DNA of 64,000 nucleotides from Adiantum capillus-veneris (taxonomy: Eukaryota; Streptophyta; Polypodiopsida; Polypodiales; Pteridaceae). The DNA lies in assembly GCA_014529385.2 (NCBI GenBank), contig CM043958.1:127871317-127935316 (forward strand). The letters run 5' to 3'. The notes under the pieces were generated by a model. That model was not told where the DNA came from. It saw only the letters and a program-made list of their open reading frames with translations, and did not search any database. The position numbers and the translations under genes were made by a program. Positions 1 through 11,054 of the stretch are shown here, piece by piece. Each line of letters starts with the position of its first letter. Positions within the stretch are counted from its first letter, which is position 1.

Positions 1-740
1 GCATACGTCAGCAAAAAACAAACAGACTGGGAAGAATACTTACCTATTCTCGAGTTTTCCTACAATAGTTCTAAGCATGTCACAACAGCCTTTAGTCCTT
101 TCATGCTCATGTACGGGTTTCAACCTAGGTCACTAGTTACGGTGGGGTTGGTAACCGAAAAACTCCAATAGGTTAAGAATTTCCTCCAAGACCACATGGA
201 TATGCTGAAACTTGCTCGTCAGAATGTCCGACAAGCACAGGACCGGTATAAGAAATACGTTGATGAGAAACGTCGGAAAGTTACCTTCGAAGAAGGGAAG
301 GAAGTATTTTTACGTGTGCTAAAACATTCAGAAAGTCTGAAAACGGACCGACACCTAAATTATCTCCCCGATATTGTGGGCCTTTCAAAATACTCAAGCG
401 AGTTGGTGATCGTGCCTACAAACTACTACTATCATCACACTCTCACATTCATCCGGTGTTTCATGTAAGCCGTTTACATAAGAGATTACATGGGGACGAC
501 AACGTCGTCGATCAACAGGTTTTGGTCGACTACATTGAACCTCCTACGTTACCGCATGAACCTGAACGTGTTATGGATTATCATGAGTTGCGTACACGCC
601 ATCATGTACGACAACAAGCCTTAATCAAGTGGAAAGACCAACCTGAAGAAGGTGCCACTTGGGAAAACATTAGTGTTCTTAAGAATAAGTTTCCCACTTT
701 TGTTTTCGAGGACGAAAACTCTTCTTTAAGGGGGGAGTAA
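1..740 (+). pseudogene. Ty3 chromovirus integrase C-terminus with chromodomain (partial, broken)
   Basis: This is the tail of a retrotransposon polyprotein that enters from the left edge. The first 170 bases encode an integrase-type stretch (EEYLPILEFSYNSS, then PFMLMYGFQPRS), broken by TAG at 169-171. The frame continues with DMLKLARQNVRQAQDRYKKY, which is the usual linker. A change of frame then leads into 456-740, which has HPVFHVSRL-like sequence and a chromodomain (IKWKDQPEEGATWE), ending at a TAA directly before an LTR. The chromodomain identifies a chromovirus. The domain would direct integration to heterochromatin. At least one stop and one frameshift make it inactive. Confidence 0.85.
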
Positions 741-915
741 TGTCAGGACACGGGTCCTGTACCGTAAGAACTAGGCTAGGCAAGAACTACGGACAAGGGC
801 CGGGCTAGGCAGTGTGGACAGGGGATCCGTCTAGGGCAAGGGGCTATGAGCCCGCCTATAAAGGGAGGTTGGGAGGAGGATCCAAGAGAGCGTAGTTGCC
901 TAGTTTCTTACAGCC
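728..915 (+). repeat. PPT and truncated 3' LTR of the chromovirus
   Basis: A purine tract at 728-737 (AGGGGGGAG core) sits between the integrase stop and TGTCAGGACACGGGTC at 741, which has the start expected of a chromovirus 3' LTR. CCTATAAAGGG at 855-865 is a likely LTR TATA box. The similarity to an LTR stops near 915, where coding sequence of a different element begins, so the LTR is cut short. The right boundary is approximate. Confidence 0.6.
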
Positions 916-1107
916 AAGTTGGAAACTACATGGCAAGGGCCATACATAGTCAAGAAGTCTATCAATTCAAGTTACTATCAGCTTATGGGCTTGAATGGTA
1001 AAGAGCACTCCAAGAAGGTAAACGGGTATCACCTGAAGCCCCTATTTGAGTCGCCTTCTACCAAAGGATCTACCGAAGAACTATCAAAGAGTAACTTGCT
1101 CATGTAA
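916..1107 (+). pseudogene. Ty3 integrase C-terminal GPY/F fragment
   Basis: The frame at 916-1107 reads ETTWQGPYIVKKSINSSYYQ, then NGYHLKPLF. This matches the end of Tat/Athila-like integrases, where W-x-GPY-x-I is the GPY/F motif and NGxxLKP lies close to the C-terminus. Only about 60 residues remain. It abuts the truncated chromovirus LTR, so two unrelated elements have been joined here. It probably belongs to the AT-rich region on its right. Confidence 0.55.
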
Positions 1108-2960
1108 ATTTTGTTGCATCAAGCATGAGTGTAACTAGAGCCAAAATGCCAAGGGGCCAAACAATGAAAATATTGTCAAGGACTCAGAAGAACTCTCTTT
1201 GGAAAAGATGCTTTATGATGGTACATGAATATACCATCATCCTGGGGGGGGGGGAGAGCTAATGATAGCCGTTTCTTTGGCTCTTTGTAATTGCCATAGT
1301 GAGCTACCTCACCCTATCAAAATCACTCAAACACTATGGTTATCCCCACCCTTTCACTGTACATAGGCATGTGTGAATTAGGAAATGTTTCCCATATCTC
1401 CTTAAAACCCTCAGCTAGCTAGTAATTTGGGCTAGTTTAGCCAAAAAAATTCAAAAAATAAAATATATTATCATCCATTTGTGTTTAAAAATTGCATTGT
1501 ATATAGGGCCTAAATATGAAGAATTTTCATAATTATTTTGGTATTTATTTAAATATTTCTACATAGGTGTACGTTATTTGCCTATGTATGCTATGTACAT
1601 TGACTCACCATTACCACAAATTTTTTTACCGTTTTGCATACTCTTTATTCCATATAAATATATTTTCATGCAATCTTCTCTTGTTTTTAGTGTGAATCCA
1701 CTCCAAGGAAAAACCTCAAAAATACCATTCACCATTAGTCATTTCCATTCACTAAATTCCTATTTCTACAGGTATTTCTTCTTACCTCTTGTAAATCAAT
1801 ATACATTAATAAAAAAAAATGATATCCCTCCTCATTTGATTCCCTATATTTTCATATATTTATTTTTTATATATATAGTCCACACTATTCTAGATTCCGT
1901 GAACTATTTATATATGCTAGCCTGTTTTTTTCATTATATCCATATATTATTTTTATGCATAATACACAACCATGAATATTTTCAAACCCCTAAGAATAAA
2001 TTAGGTCATTCTCTAATGCAAGGAGGGGCTCACCTTTGGAGCCATATGAAAATTCAACAAAAGGGGGGCCACTGAAGACTTTTCTATGAAGAAACATAGG
2101 CATTTTGATGGGAATTTTTATATCCATCTCCACTCCAAATTTGAAGAGGTGGTTAGAAGATAAAATGTGGATAAGAGCGGAATAATCACCTCAAAAAAAA
2201 TTCATAATTTTTGGAGCTACCATCGGTGACGTATGATTTTTTTATTGGACCCCAGTCTGCCCACTTTCCTCACAAGTAGTCCATAGTCTTCTCTCACCTC
2301 TTTCCACACTTCTGCACACACACATTCCTCTCAATTTCTCACTCAAACCTGCACCTTCCATGGTTTCTCTCACCTTCTTCAACATTAATCTCCCCTCTTA
2401 CTTCCATAGATCTCATATGAGCTCTACATGTACATACACCATCTCTATGCCTCTCTCTATTACGTCCAAAGTACAATTCCATCTTACCCCTTCTCTATAT
2501 ACATAAATTCAGCATGTAAAACATGCTTAACCTCTGCAAATTGAGAGATCTCATCAACCAAATTACCATTTTCATCACAATAATCAACCTTGATGGCGGT
2601 GGCATAAAGAAGAGAAGAAGAAGAAGAGGATCGATAGTCATTTTGAGAACCTACACAAGTAAGTCCAAAACTTCTTCAAGCTTCACTATCACAAGAATTT
2701 CCTCACTTCATTCAGCCATCTTACTTCAACCATCCGCCTCATTCTACCCATTGTAAACATATCATTAACTTTCTAGTGATTATTAACACTAACCACTAAC
2801 ATACTAACACAAAATAGCAAGTGAGAGAGCGTGGGTTCAAAATCTCAATACTACTATTGTATATGTTCCTCCATCATCAATAAAATGAGGTTTGGTGCAT
2901 CAAGGCATGATTTGACGTTCAAATCTTCGTCCTTCCGCTTGTACAATACAGTTTGGTGAA
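1108..2960 (+). other. AT-rich, non-coding region, probably a 3' LTR
   Basis: No credible gene is visible. An 11-12-base G run followed by AGAG (around 1,243-1,258) resembles a polypurine tract, and TGATAGCCG just after it could start an LTR. CT-rich sequence at 2,280-2,500 and an AATAAA at about 2,879 would fit U5/R. Without a second copy, the LTR call remains a guess. ORFs here consist of low-complexity AT-rich codons. Confidence 0.3.
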
Positions 2961-3092
2961 TTCAAGGTGACTTGTGTATTTTAAGTTTCTATCATTTGAT
3001 CTTGTTTGAGAAAGTGTACTAGTGTGTTTTCATTGCCAATTTTGTGTCCATTGTAAGAGGGTATTGTGGTGAGAGGTCTCCCACACCCTAAG

Positions 3093-3094
<2 letters not shown>

Positions 3095-3161
<67 letters not shown>
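3095..3161 (+). repeat. (TG)n microsatellite, 67 bp
   Basis: An uninterrupted TG dinucleotide tract. It produces an artificial His-Thr reading frame on the minus strand. Confidence 0.98.
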
Positions 3162-3162
<1 letters not shown>

Positions 3163-3950
3163 GGCAACGTTTAGCATTCACTAAGCATTGAGTTAGCTTT
3201 GTACAAGCTCTATGACCCGGGGGATTCACCATGGAAAACTTACCGCACCACGTAAGTGCAGGGGAGGGGGGTTTTTTTACAAGTTACATAAGCGTATAAG
3301 TTAGAGGCAGGCCCCTAATAATTTATCTCCCAAGCTTAAAAACAAGGGAGAGGGTATCATATTTATGGGGGGGAGAAGTAAAAAAAGGTGAAAATGAGAG
3401 GAATTTTTTGTTTCAAAATTATGGCTTCCCAAAATAGTCTGCCCTTGGATTTGTGAGTCAATAGCTACAAAGATACATGCAAGAACTAACACTGCTTTGT
3501 ATCAACTACTTATTTTGTGATTATAGTTCATTCGTTGAGGGATGAAAGTTGTAAAGAGTTTGTATAGATGCAAATTTACACGAAGAACCTAACACAACTT
3601 TATAACCATGTTTTTTGAGTAATTTAGATGGGTCAAAATTGGACGAGTAGCTAGAGTGCAGGCTGAACAGGCACATAGTTTGAAACTCAAAATAAGACAC
3701 ATTAATGGTACATCTAGTTATTAACAGAAGTAGTTCCTTAGTACAGTGCCAGTCTCTATGCTACATGCTCGTTGACTAGTTTTACTCAGTTAGATCATGT
3801 GAGACCTAAATTTTATATGTAAGATAGGGGTATGATAGTTTTCTACATTGATTGTCGTATAAGCGTAGAAAAGGGGGTTTGTGTTCCCTAATATGAGTCG
3901 TATATAGAGGTTTTATCAAAGTTGTCTGCTCGCGCAGGTGGCATCCCGTT
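3162..3950. other. Non-coding stretch without recognisable features
   Basis: Mixed-composition sequence, with no long ORF and no domain similarity that I recognise. The last 150 bases lead into a duplicated block that may be part of an LTR. Confidence 0.4.
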
Positions 3951-4210
3951 CTGTATATAGAGTGAATCCCCCGGGCTCTACGATAGCATCTTAACGAACC
4001 ATCTCCATTTGCAAGTCACAAACAAGGTATTACACAAGTTCCATTCCTCTCCTTCTTCCCTTTGCTTTGACGCTCTCTTTCTGTATATAGAGTGAATCCC
4101 CCGGGCTCTACGATAGCATCTTAACGAACCATCTCCATTTGCAAGTCATAAACAAGGTATTACACAAGTTCCATTCCTCTCCTTCTTCCCTTTGCTTTGA
4201 CTCTCTCTTT
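3951..4210 (+). repeat. 130-bp direct tandem duplication
   Basis: Copy 1 is 3,951-4,080 and copy 2 is 4,081-4,210. They differ at 2 of 130 positions (CACA/CATA, and CGCTC/CTCTC). Each begins with CTGTATATAGAG, a TATA-like motif, and contains CCCCCGGGCTC. The copies are followed by a short TG tract at 4,217-4,236. The block resembles the promoter/leader part of an LTR, but I cannot define LTR ends. Confidence 0.9.
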
Positions 4211-4476
4211 CTTCATTGTGTGTGTGTGTGTGTGTATGTATTGGTGTGAGATTGCTCGTGTGTGTTTTGTGGCGCATCTTCTTGGTTGTGATAAAATCTC
4301 TCTTGCATCCTAGTTCGCCTACCATAACTAGGTGGTGCCCCTTCGGGTTTGTTGTTGTTTATTGCTTGTGGTTGTCCCAATCCCAATTGAGCAGCATGGG
4401 AGCCTTGAGGGGTGTTTATAGTTCGCCTCTCTTGTTGCCCGCCCCGGACCGCGTCAGTGGGAAGTGTAGCCAGGAT

Positions 4477-6590
4477 CTATTTCACTTCGCTAAACTGTTG
4501 CTCATTTTCTTCATTCCATAAGAAGACATATCTATGGGTGACTTGTTGTAAAGGGAGGACCATTTGAGAAAGCAAGTGAATGAACCTGCTCAAATACCTT
4601 ACCTGCTGAAGGAAAGAGACCAATTTCTTAGCTGTGGTGGATGATGACGAAGATACTAAAGCTTCAACCTTGCTTGGGTCCTTTGGCTGAAATGACATGG
4701 TTGAGAAGAGTGACCTTGCTTTTAACAATGTGACACTTATCTACGTTAAGTTTGACACCCAAGGTTTGCATCCTAGCTAGGCCATCATAGGCCTTGCTCA
4801 AATGGAGGGAGCGAGATATGTAGATGCAGAAGTCTTCTATGAAAACTCTTATTGACTTACCAAAGTATGGCTAAAAGACAAAAGTTACATAGCGTTGAAA
4901 TGTGACCGGAGCGTTAGTGAGGCCAAAGGCATCACTCTGTAAGCAAAACATCCCCATGGTGTTATGAAGGTTGTCTTTTTTTTGTCTTCTCTTGAAATGC
5001 TAATTTGGAAGTAGCCATCACATACTGTGTAGCACTCATGACCTGCTACCGCATTGAGAATCTCGTCTTGGAATGGGAGGGGAAAATGATCCCTCTTTAT
5101 TGCTACATTGAGAGGTTTGTAGTCTACAGAAACCCTCCACTTACCGTTCGTCTTTGGAATGACCACTAGTGGAGAGACCCACTCCAAGTCTTTTATGGGG
5201 TAAATGAAGCCTGCCTGTAGCAAATTCCTCACCTCTTTGAGCAATGCCTCTTGCGGAAGTACCCCAAGCCTTCTGAGATTTTGCACTACAGGCTTACTTC
5301 CTTTCTTGAGTCTTATGCGGTGTTGCACCACTATTATTCCTGTGATCTTTTCATAACCATGAATGAAAAGTTTGGTGAAGTTACCCTGCATAGAGATGTA
5401 TTCTTCTCCCTGTTCACTAGCTAGCTCATTGGAGAGCATCCAATGAAACTTTCTTTATCCACCAAGGGTTGCATACCTGATGGTCTCTCTTGGTTCTCTG
5501 GTGGTGCTTCAGATTGTGTCATTCCTTTTGGATCTCTGAGGATCACTCCCATCACTTCGATGCTACTGTCTCTCTCTTCAGTTGTTATCGTCTCTTCCCC
5601 CGAGGTGGTCGAAGAGTCACTAGTGAATTCATCTTCTGATGCCTCCAAGATAATGTTGCATTTCTTCCCAGTCTTCATTTAATAGAATATGGGCTTTCCT
5701 TTAGCATCCTTCATCTAGATCATTCCGGTACTCCAGTCCTGCTTTGCCTCCATAGCCATGAGCCATGGTCTTCCGAGAGTGATAGGGTAGCCCTCTCCTT
5801 TGTGTGGCATGACAAAAATGTCTACCTCCACTTCTGTGTTGAATGCCTTTCCCTTGACTGCATTCATAATGCCTATGCACTTCACTTTGATGTTATTTGC
5901 CATTTTAGCTCGGCCTACTTACGTCTATGCCTAGATGGTGCATCATTTTCTCACTCATGACGCATATTTGTGCACCACCATCTATGTAGATGTTTGAGAT
6001 GCGTTGCCCCTTGATGTGGGCATCCATGATAGGTAGGATGTTGTCTAGGTTCCTCCCAGAGATAGCCCCCGCTATCCTTGGTCTTGACTTTCTAGTACTT
6101 ACCATCTTCGTCCATTGCCTCCTCATCCTTGGTGCAAGACGGAGTAATTGGGCCAGGTTATTTTTGGACCCTGCATCAAAAAATCTGGAACTAGGTCATA
6201 TGGTTTAGCATACTCACCAAGGGAAAAATCCACGATGTCGATCTTCCGTCCAGGCTTAGACGATGCTAGGAGTGTTTTAGAAGAAGTGATTGCGTATATG
6301 TACATACATATGCCCGGTGCATTGAATAAAGGATTGCCCATTTTCCAAGTGGTTACGTGGGGCCCACATGTGTACAGGTAGGACAGTGTGTACATAGTAC
6401 ATCGATTTTCATCGTCACTAGTATCAGTGTGTTTCTCTATAATCATGAGAAGTTGGTAGAGTGTAAAACTTCTCAAGGAAGCTATCAGCGGGCCGATGTC
6501 ATGAGGTAAGTAGGTGCGCCAGATGCCATCCAGTGGCATCAGAAGGTCAAATGGAGTCAATACTTGCACGTGGATAAGTGAGGACACAAT
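4477..6590 (-). pseudogene. Tat-like Ty3 pol fragment: protease, RT, start of RNase H
   Basis: Read on the minus strand. Sequence near 6,590-6,130 ends in PYDLVPDFLMQGPKITWP-type text, as found ahead of Tat proteases. The protease follows, with YIDGGAQICVMS at about 6,000 and ITLGRPWL near 5,770. The RT starts near 5,240 (LLQAGFIYPIKDLEWVSPLV), then has GKWRVSVDYKPLN and a palm core RVFIEDFCIY near 4,840, where the usual YxDD has become FIED. PSKVEAL and FLWNEENEQQFSEVK near 4,500-4,690 mark the connection to RNase H. At least four frames are needed to read it, and both LTRs are missing, so it is a dead fragment. Confidence 0.85.
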
Positions 6591-7381
6591 GGGAATGTTT
6601 TCTTGTGATGATTATGTAGAAAGGTCATTATGAGAACTATATTTGGGGGCCAATTCACGTGATTTCAAGATTATTGGAAAAAGTTGAGTGACAGGTGTGC
6701 GGATGGATGTAGAAGAGTGACAAAAATGCACTATCATATGATATAAACTAACAAATTGTTTATATACTCACGTCTAATAATATAGCCGTTTTAAATTTAA
6801 ATTTAATAATATTTTATTATTTTAACAAATTTATATTAAAAATATAAAAAATCTATAATTTCAAAAAAATATTGTGTACGACTGTGTGACTCTGTGAGTA
6901 CGTGAATGCTTGTCTAACGCAATGGATAAAAGAAGAAATTCTATCCCGATAATATTACAAAAAATTTCTTTTGGGGGTTTGTGTGGTAGGGGGGGCGTGC
7001 TCGCCCGAGTGTGGACGCTAACCAGGGGGGGGGGACGTGTGGGCGATCTGTGTGCGGATGGGCGGTCAGGTGTGCAGGCGATCGTGGGGGGCCAGGGGTA
7101 TGTGGGCGGCCAATGGCTGGGGACGGTAGATTGTGCAGACACGCGGCCAGTGGCCGGGTGTGCTGCTCGTCGACAAGGGGGCCTGGTGTGTGCGAGCGGC
7201 GACCATGCGCTGCCAGGTAGCGACGTGTGTCCGCCCCTGGCCAAGGGTTTAGGGGCCAGCACGCGATGGCCACGCTCCCCCACGCAAAGGCGTGTGTCTC
7301 CCCCAATGGCCACGCGTCGGCAAGTGGCGACCACGTGGCCATAGAACGGCCATGCAGACTGCCTCGTGGCCATGTGGTTTG
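6591..7381. other. Non-coding: AT-rich, then GC-rich DNA
   Basis: 6,591-6,900 is AT-rich with TTTAAATTTAAAT-type runs. 6,960-7,380 changes abruptly to GC-rich sequence with many GGCCA, CGTGG and GGGCGG motifs. Overlapping ORFs occur in most frames on both strands, which reflects composition and the inverted-repeat character rather than genes. Confidence 0.5.
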
Positions 7382-7580
7382 CCACGTGTATCGTCGACAA
7401 CCGATGGTACACGTGGCATGCCACATTTTCCACGTGGTCTGCCACGTCGGCAACGCGGTGGCCATGTGGCATACCACGTGTATCGCCGTTGGGTGATAGC
7501 ACACGTGGCATGACACGTGGCTCCTTTTTGGCGCCACCTATCGTGCCACGTGTACTATCGCCGAGAGGCGATACACGTGG
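7382..7580. repeat. Cluster of three CACGTGG hairpins
   Basis: Three inverted repeats of 35 bp lie at 7,382-7,416, 7,474-7,508 and 7,546-7,580. Each starts with CCACGTGTA and ends with ACACGTGG, so the arms pair and a short loop remains. Further CACGTG hexamers (the G-box core) lie between them. Similar CACGTGG-rich DNA flanks the 3' LTR at 50,691-50,778, including a perfect 16-bp palindrome CCATGTGTACACATGG. Confidence 0.8.
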
Positions 7581-7612
7581 CATGCCGCGTGGCCATCACG
7601 CTACTGACATGG

Positions 7613-7921
7613 TGTTAACCCTCACGGCTCACGGACACCCCATCACCTACGACGGACGTGTATTATGTATTTAGTAGAGTCAGGTACCGGGCTTGTCGGA
7701 CCAATAGGAAAAGGGTAAGAGTGATCGCCGATGAGAGGCGCACTCTAACTGGGACATTCAAGGGATTAGTTGGCTAAGCATGGGCGCCCAAGTGTGAATG
7801 GGGTGAGCTCATATAAAAGCCAACTAAACCTAAAATTCACTCATTCTCTCATTTGTGCAATAGAAGAGTGCTCTTGCTCCATCTCCATCTCCATCTTCTT
7901 CTTGTTCATCTCCTTGTGTGT

Positions 7922-8002
<81 letters not shown>

Positions 8003-8240
8003 TGCGATCGAGCATTGCGGCGGCACGATGGCGGTGAAGCGGTTGAGCGCGACGTAGCGGCGTCTCCTTCTTCTTCGCGGCGAGGAATCCTCCACGGCAG
8101 GAGCATAGAGCGGTGAGTGACACACCATTGCCCTCTTTTGAGCTTACTAGTTAAGCTAGTTGTGTGCTTGGAGCCGTTTATGGCTCGCACACGGTGTAAC
8201 GGCAAGTCCCTTGCTTCGACAGTGCAGCAAGGAGCACACA
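7613..8240 (+). repeat. 5' LTR of the Tat-like element
   Basis: A 628-bp LTR that begins TGTTAACCC and ends GGAGCACACA directly before the PBS. It is homologous to the minus-strand LTR at 50,779-51,372 (594 bp), and the length difference of 34 bp is accounted for by the TG microsatellite. TATAAAA at 7,812-7,818 is a plausible promoter, about 430 bases before the LTR end. Confidence 0.95.
7914..8002 (+). repeat. (TG)n(GA)n microsatellite inside the LTR
   Basis: A TG tract with one TATG interruption runs from about 7,914 to 7,982 and changes to GA repeats up to about 8,002. The partner LTR has the same compound repeat, about 34 bp shorter in its TG part. Confidence 0.95.
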
Positions 8241-8244
8241 TTTT

Positions 8245-8262
8245 TGGCGCCGCTGCCGGGGA
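8245..8262 (+). other. Primer binding site, tRNA-Asp type
   Basis: TGGCGCCGCTGCCGGGGA starts five bases after the LTR. It differs at one position from the tRNA-Asp-type PBS (TGGCGCCGTTGCCGGGGA) typical of plant Tat/Athila elements. It would prime minus-strand DNA synthesis. Confidence 0.9.
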
Positions 8263-9292
8263 ATCGCCCTGCACTAAGCCCAAGAGGCACTTTGTGCTTC
8301 TCCTATGAGTTGTTTGTAGTAGGAAGGAAGAGGAAGAGGAAGAGGAACGAGTTGTTTTTCTGTATGTTGTTAATTTCTGTGTTGTCTGCAAGTTCTATGA
8401 TTTCTGCATAATGTTGTGTTTTCTGTTTACACACAGTCTTTGCACAATTAGTAGTCGTTAGCTTGGTTGCAGTGAATGAATAAGCAGGAAGGCAGTTAGC
8501 AATTTCTGTTTGCACACAGTTCTGCACACAGTTTTCTGTCAAGGTTTGGCTGCACACAGTGTTTTCACAGCAGGTAGTGAGAGAGGAAGTAGGTGGACAG
8601 TTAGCTCACTGTCAGCAAGCAGTTAACAGATTAGTTAGTAGATTAGTTAGTGGTTAGCAGCACTGTTAGTAAGTAGATAAGGTAGTGAGTTGTCTGTGAG
8701 TTGTTGACTAGGAGGTTAGGTAGGTGAGAGTGCGTGTGGCCAAGAAAGGGTCACCAAATCCGCGCGCGGTCGTCGCCCAAAAAAAAAAAAGAAACCGAAA
8801 ATATTTAAGCGTGAGTGACTGGGGGGCTACACTAAAATTTTGATCGGGATCGGGATCATTTCCCCAAGCCCAAGCCCAAGCCCAGGCCTCAATCCTCAGT
8901 CCTATGATATATACTAGACTCACTCTTATATATATACCCTACTCCCTCAAGAGGGAATGAGAGCATGTGGGGCAAGTCCTCCACTCTCCTCCCTTCTCTT
9001 CCCACTTGCACCCTTAGACTTTCTAATTCGGGCCTAGTTCCCTATTAGAAATTGACGGTTTTAGGGGTTCCGAGGGCATAAAGTGACCAAACGGAGGGCT
9101 CTAAAGCACGGCACGTCCCTCTAACCGAGACGCTCGTTTTGAGCTATCATACATTCTATTCTATAGCTGGGTCACAAAAAAAGGACCAAAAAATCAATAA
9201 ATAAGAAAAGACTTGGGTTGCAAAACACCCAAAATTACTAGGTGAGCAGCCTTCACGGGCCCTCACTGACACTTCTAGGGGATCCAAGTCAT
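8263..9292 (+). other. 5' leader of the Tat-like element
   Basis: About 1 kb of untranslated sequence between the PBS and the first gag methionine. It has many short TTAGTAG/GTTAG repeats at 8,560-8,720 and an A-rich stretch at 8,779-8,790. No gene is seen in it. Confidence 0.6.
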
Positions 9293-11054
9293 ATGAACCT
9301 ACGCTCTGGACGAGTGTTAGAGCACGAGCATATTGGTAGTGTCTCCATTTACGCGGGCACCCATTATTCCTCCACCCTAGGTTCTGGACCTTCGGCCGGG
9401 ACTCAAGGTAGCGCGACCCAAGATCCTCATATCGCGCCTAGTGATTCTTCCTTTGACTACGAAGTCATGGAAGGGTATCCTACACCAAACCCTAATAGTT
9501 CAAGTCAGGACATCCATGCCATGGGCCCACGGCCCGGGTCCAGCGTGTTTAGCCGCTTAAAAGAGACCCTTAGTAGAGCTACTCGCTCTGAACATGCGGT
9601 TAATGAAATAAATGAAGGGAGTGGGGAAGTAAATTCTTCATTCATACCTAAAATATACCCTATGCTTCTTGAGAGTGTGAATGTGAATGTTCCATCCACT
9701 GCACCTCCTGATCCTTTAGGACTATCTCCCTCTGAGGTTTTACTACCCGATGGTAGGAGTCTTGCCGAAGTACAAGAGATCGAACACTATATGCAAGCAA
9801 CAAGGGAGAGGTAAATTGAGAACCTACGAAGGCTAGAACAAATTCGAGCCCTGAAAGCAAAGGCTCCTATGACAACAATCATGCCAGCCGAGCAACCGAG
9901 TGCTCCCAAGGTAGCAATCACGGAGTGGCAAGCTATGGGGAGCAATAATGCTTCCACTTCAAGGGAAACCTCCAGCACGCCGGGCCTAGATGGGATATTC
10001 CTAAACAAAAATTGGGAGTATGACCGACAAGCAGAAGCTTTAACTGATCGGTACATAGGACACACCTATCATGTGGGTTGGTTAGATGTTCTACAATCCA
10101 CATCGGGTGCTACTAGCATAGATGAGAAACAACAGAAAGTCTGTGATGTCCTCCATAGGATTGTCGAGTTAGAAAGACAGAACACAGGGATCAACATGCC
10201 TTCAACAGGCCTAATGAGATTCTTGGATACGGGAAAGGCCAACCAACCAACCCTATCACAAATGGAGACTCCCTCAGTGAGCCCCATTGATCCTCCATAT
10301 GTTGTTTCACCAGGAGCCTCAGTACAATCTGAGCCCACAAGTGGCAGCTTTACCTTCCCAGATCTAGCTCATCTTTCTCTTAATGACACTACGGCTACCA
10401 TGCATATCCCAGTGGTGAGCATGACAAGAAGTAAACCATGGAGTTCATTTGTTAATATTGCGCCGATGCCTAGTAGCACAGTGCCCCCAACTATACCTAC
10501 ATGTATGTATCAATCATGTGCACCTGTCGTACCTCAGCCTCATGTAGCTCCTACACCTCCGATTATTCCAAGAGCTTACAATCCACAATGGAATTATCCA
10601 AGCTGCCATGCCATTTAATAATAGCATGCCATATCAAGCACCCCTTATGCCTAGGGCCACGCCTGTAAACTTTGGACCACCGTCTGGTACACCACCATAT
10701 GAAATATGGGACCCAAGAGCCGCGCGTATGCCAAGGCCAAGGCCAACTCCCATCTCACATGTGGTTCCAGGAGCACATACACCCATTATACCTGCTCAAA
10801 TAGGAGATTTTGCAGCATTTGCTCAAACTATCGGTCGCTCTAATGCGGAAAACATGCGTAGTGCACCTGATAGAGAGCCTAGGAGCAAGGCAGTTCAAGT
10901 AGCTAAGCTCACACAGAAATTCAATGGAGACGGAGATTCTAGAAAGCATATGGAAGTCTTTGAACATGTGTGCGATTCCTTGGAAGAGCACAATGAGCTA
11001 CATAAGTGTAAGGCTTTGAGTTTGACCCTAAGCGGAGGCTGGAGATTGGTATAG
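9293..11054 (+). pseudogene. Tat-like gag, N-terminal and capsid part
   Basis: The start at 9,293 gives MNLRSGRVLEHEH, a gag opening often seen in plant Ty3 elements. The frame runs to 10,618 with one internal TAA at 9,812-9,814. It then shifts to the frame of 10,608-11,054, where the capsid-like part starts (KLTQKFNGDGDSRKHMEVFE, with LSGGxAGDWYRTL across the next frame change near 11,035). Proline-rich text fills 10,450-10,800. Gag would form the cytoplasmic particle that packages the RNA. One stop and two frameshifts show that it is inactive. Confidence 0.8.

Noticed and set aside
1578-2075. 165-codon ORF with many aromatic residues
   Set aside because: AT-rich composition produces Phe/Tyr/Ile codons. 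No domain, no recognisable start context, and position inside a probable LTR.
6861-7674. Several overlapping ORFs of 70-240 codons on both strands
   Set aside because: They lie in GC-rich, inverted-repeat DNA where stops are rare in most frames. The translations are repeats of PHVA/CHVY-type words and show no domain.
7853-8128. ORFs with His-Thr or Cys-Val runs
   Set aside because: They are translations of the TG microsatellite in the LTR. The same applies to ORFs at 2,981-3,232 and around 51,000.
9505-10338. Minus-strand ORFs inside gag of the Tat-like element
   Set aside because: They are antisense shadows; the plus-strand frames carry the gag motifs.
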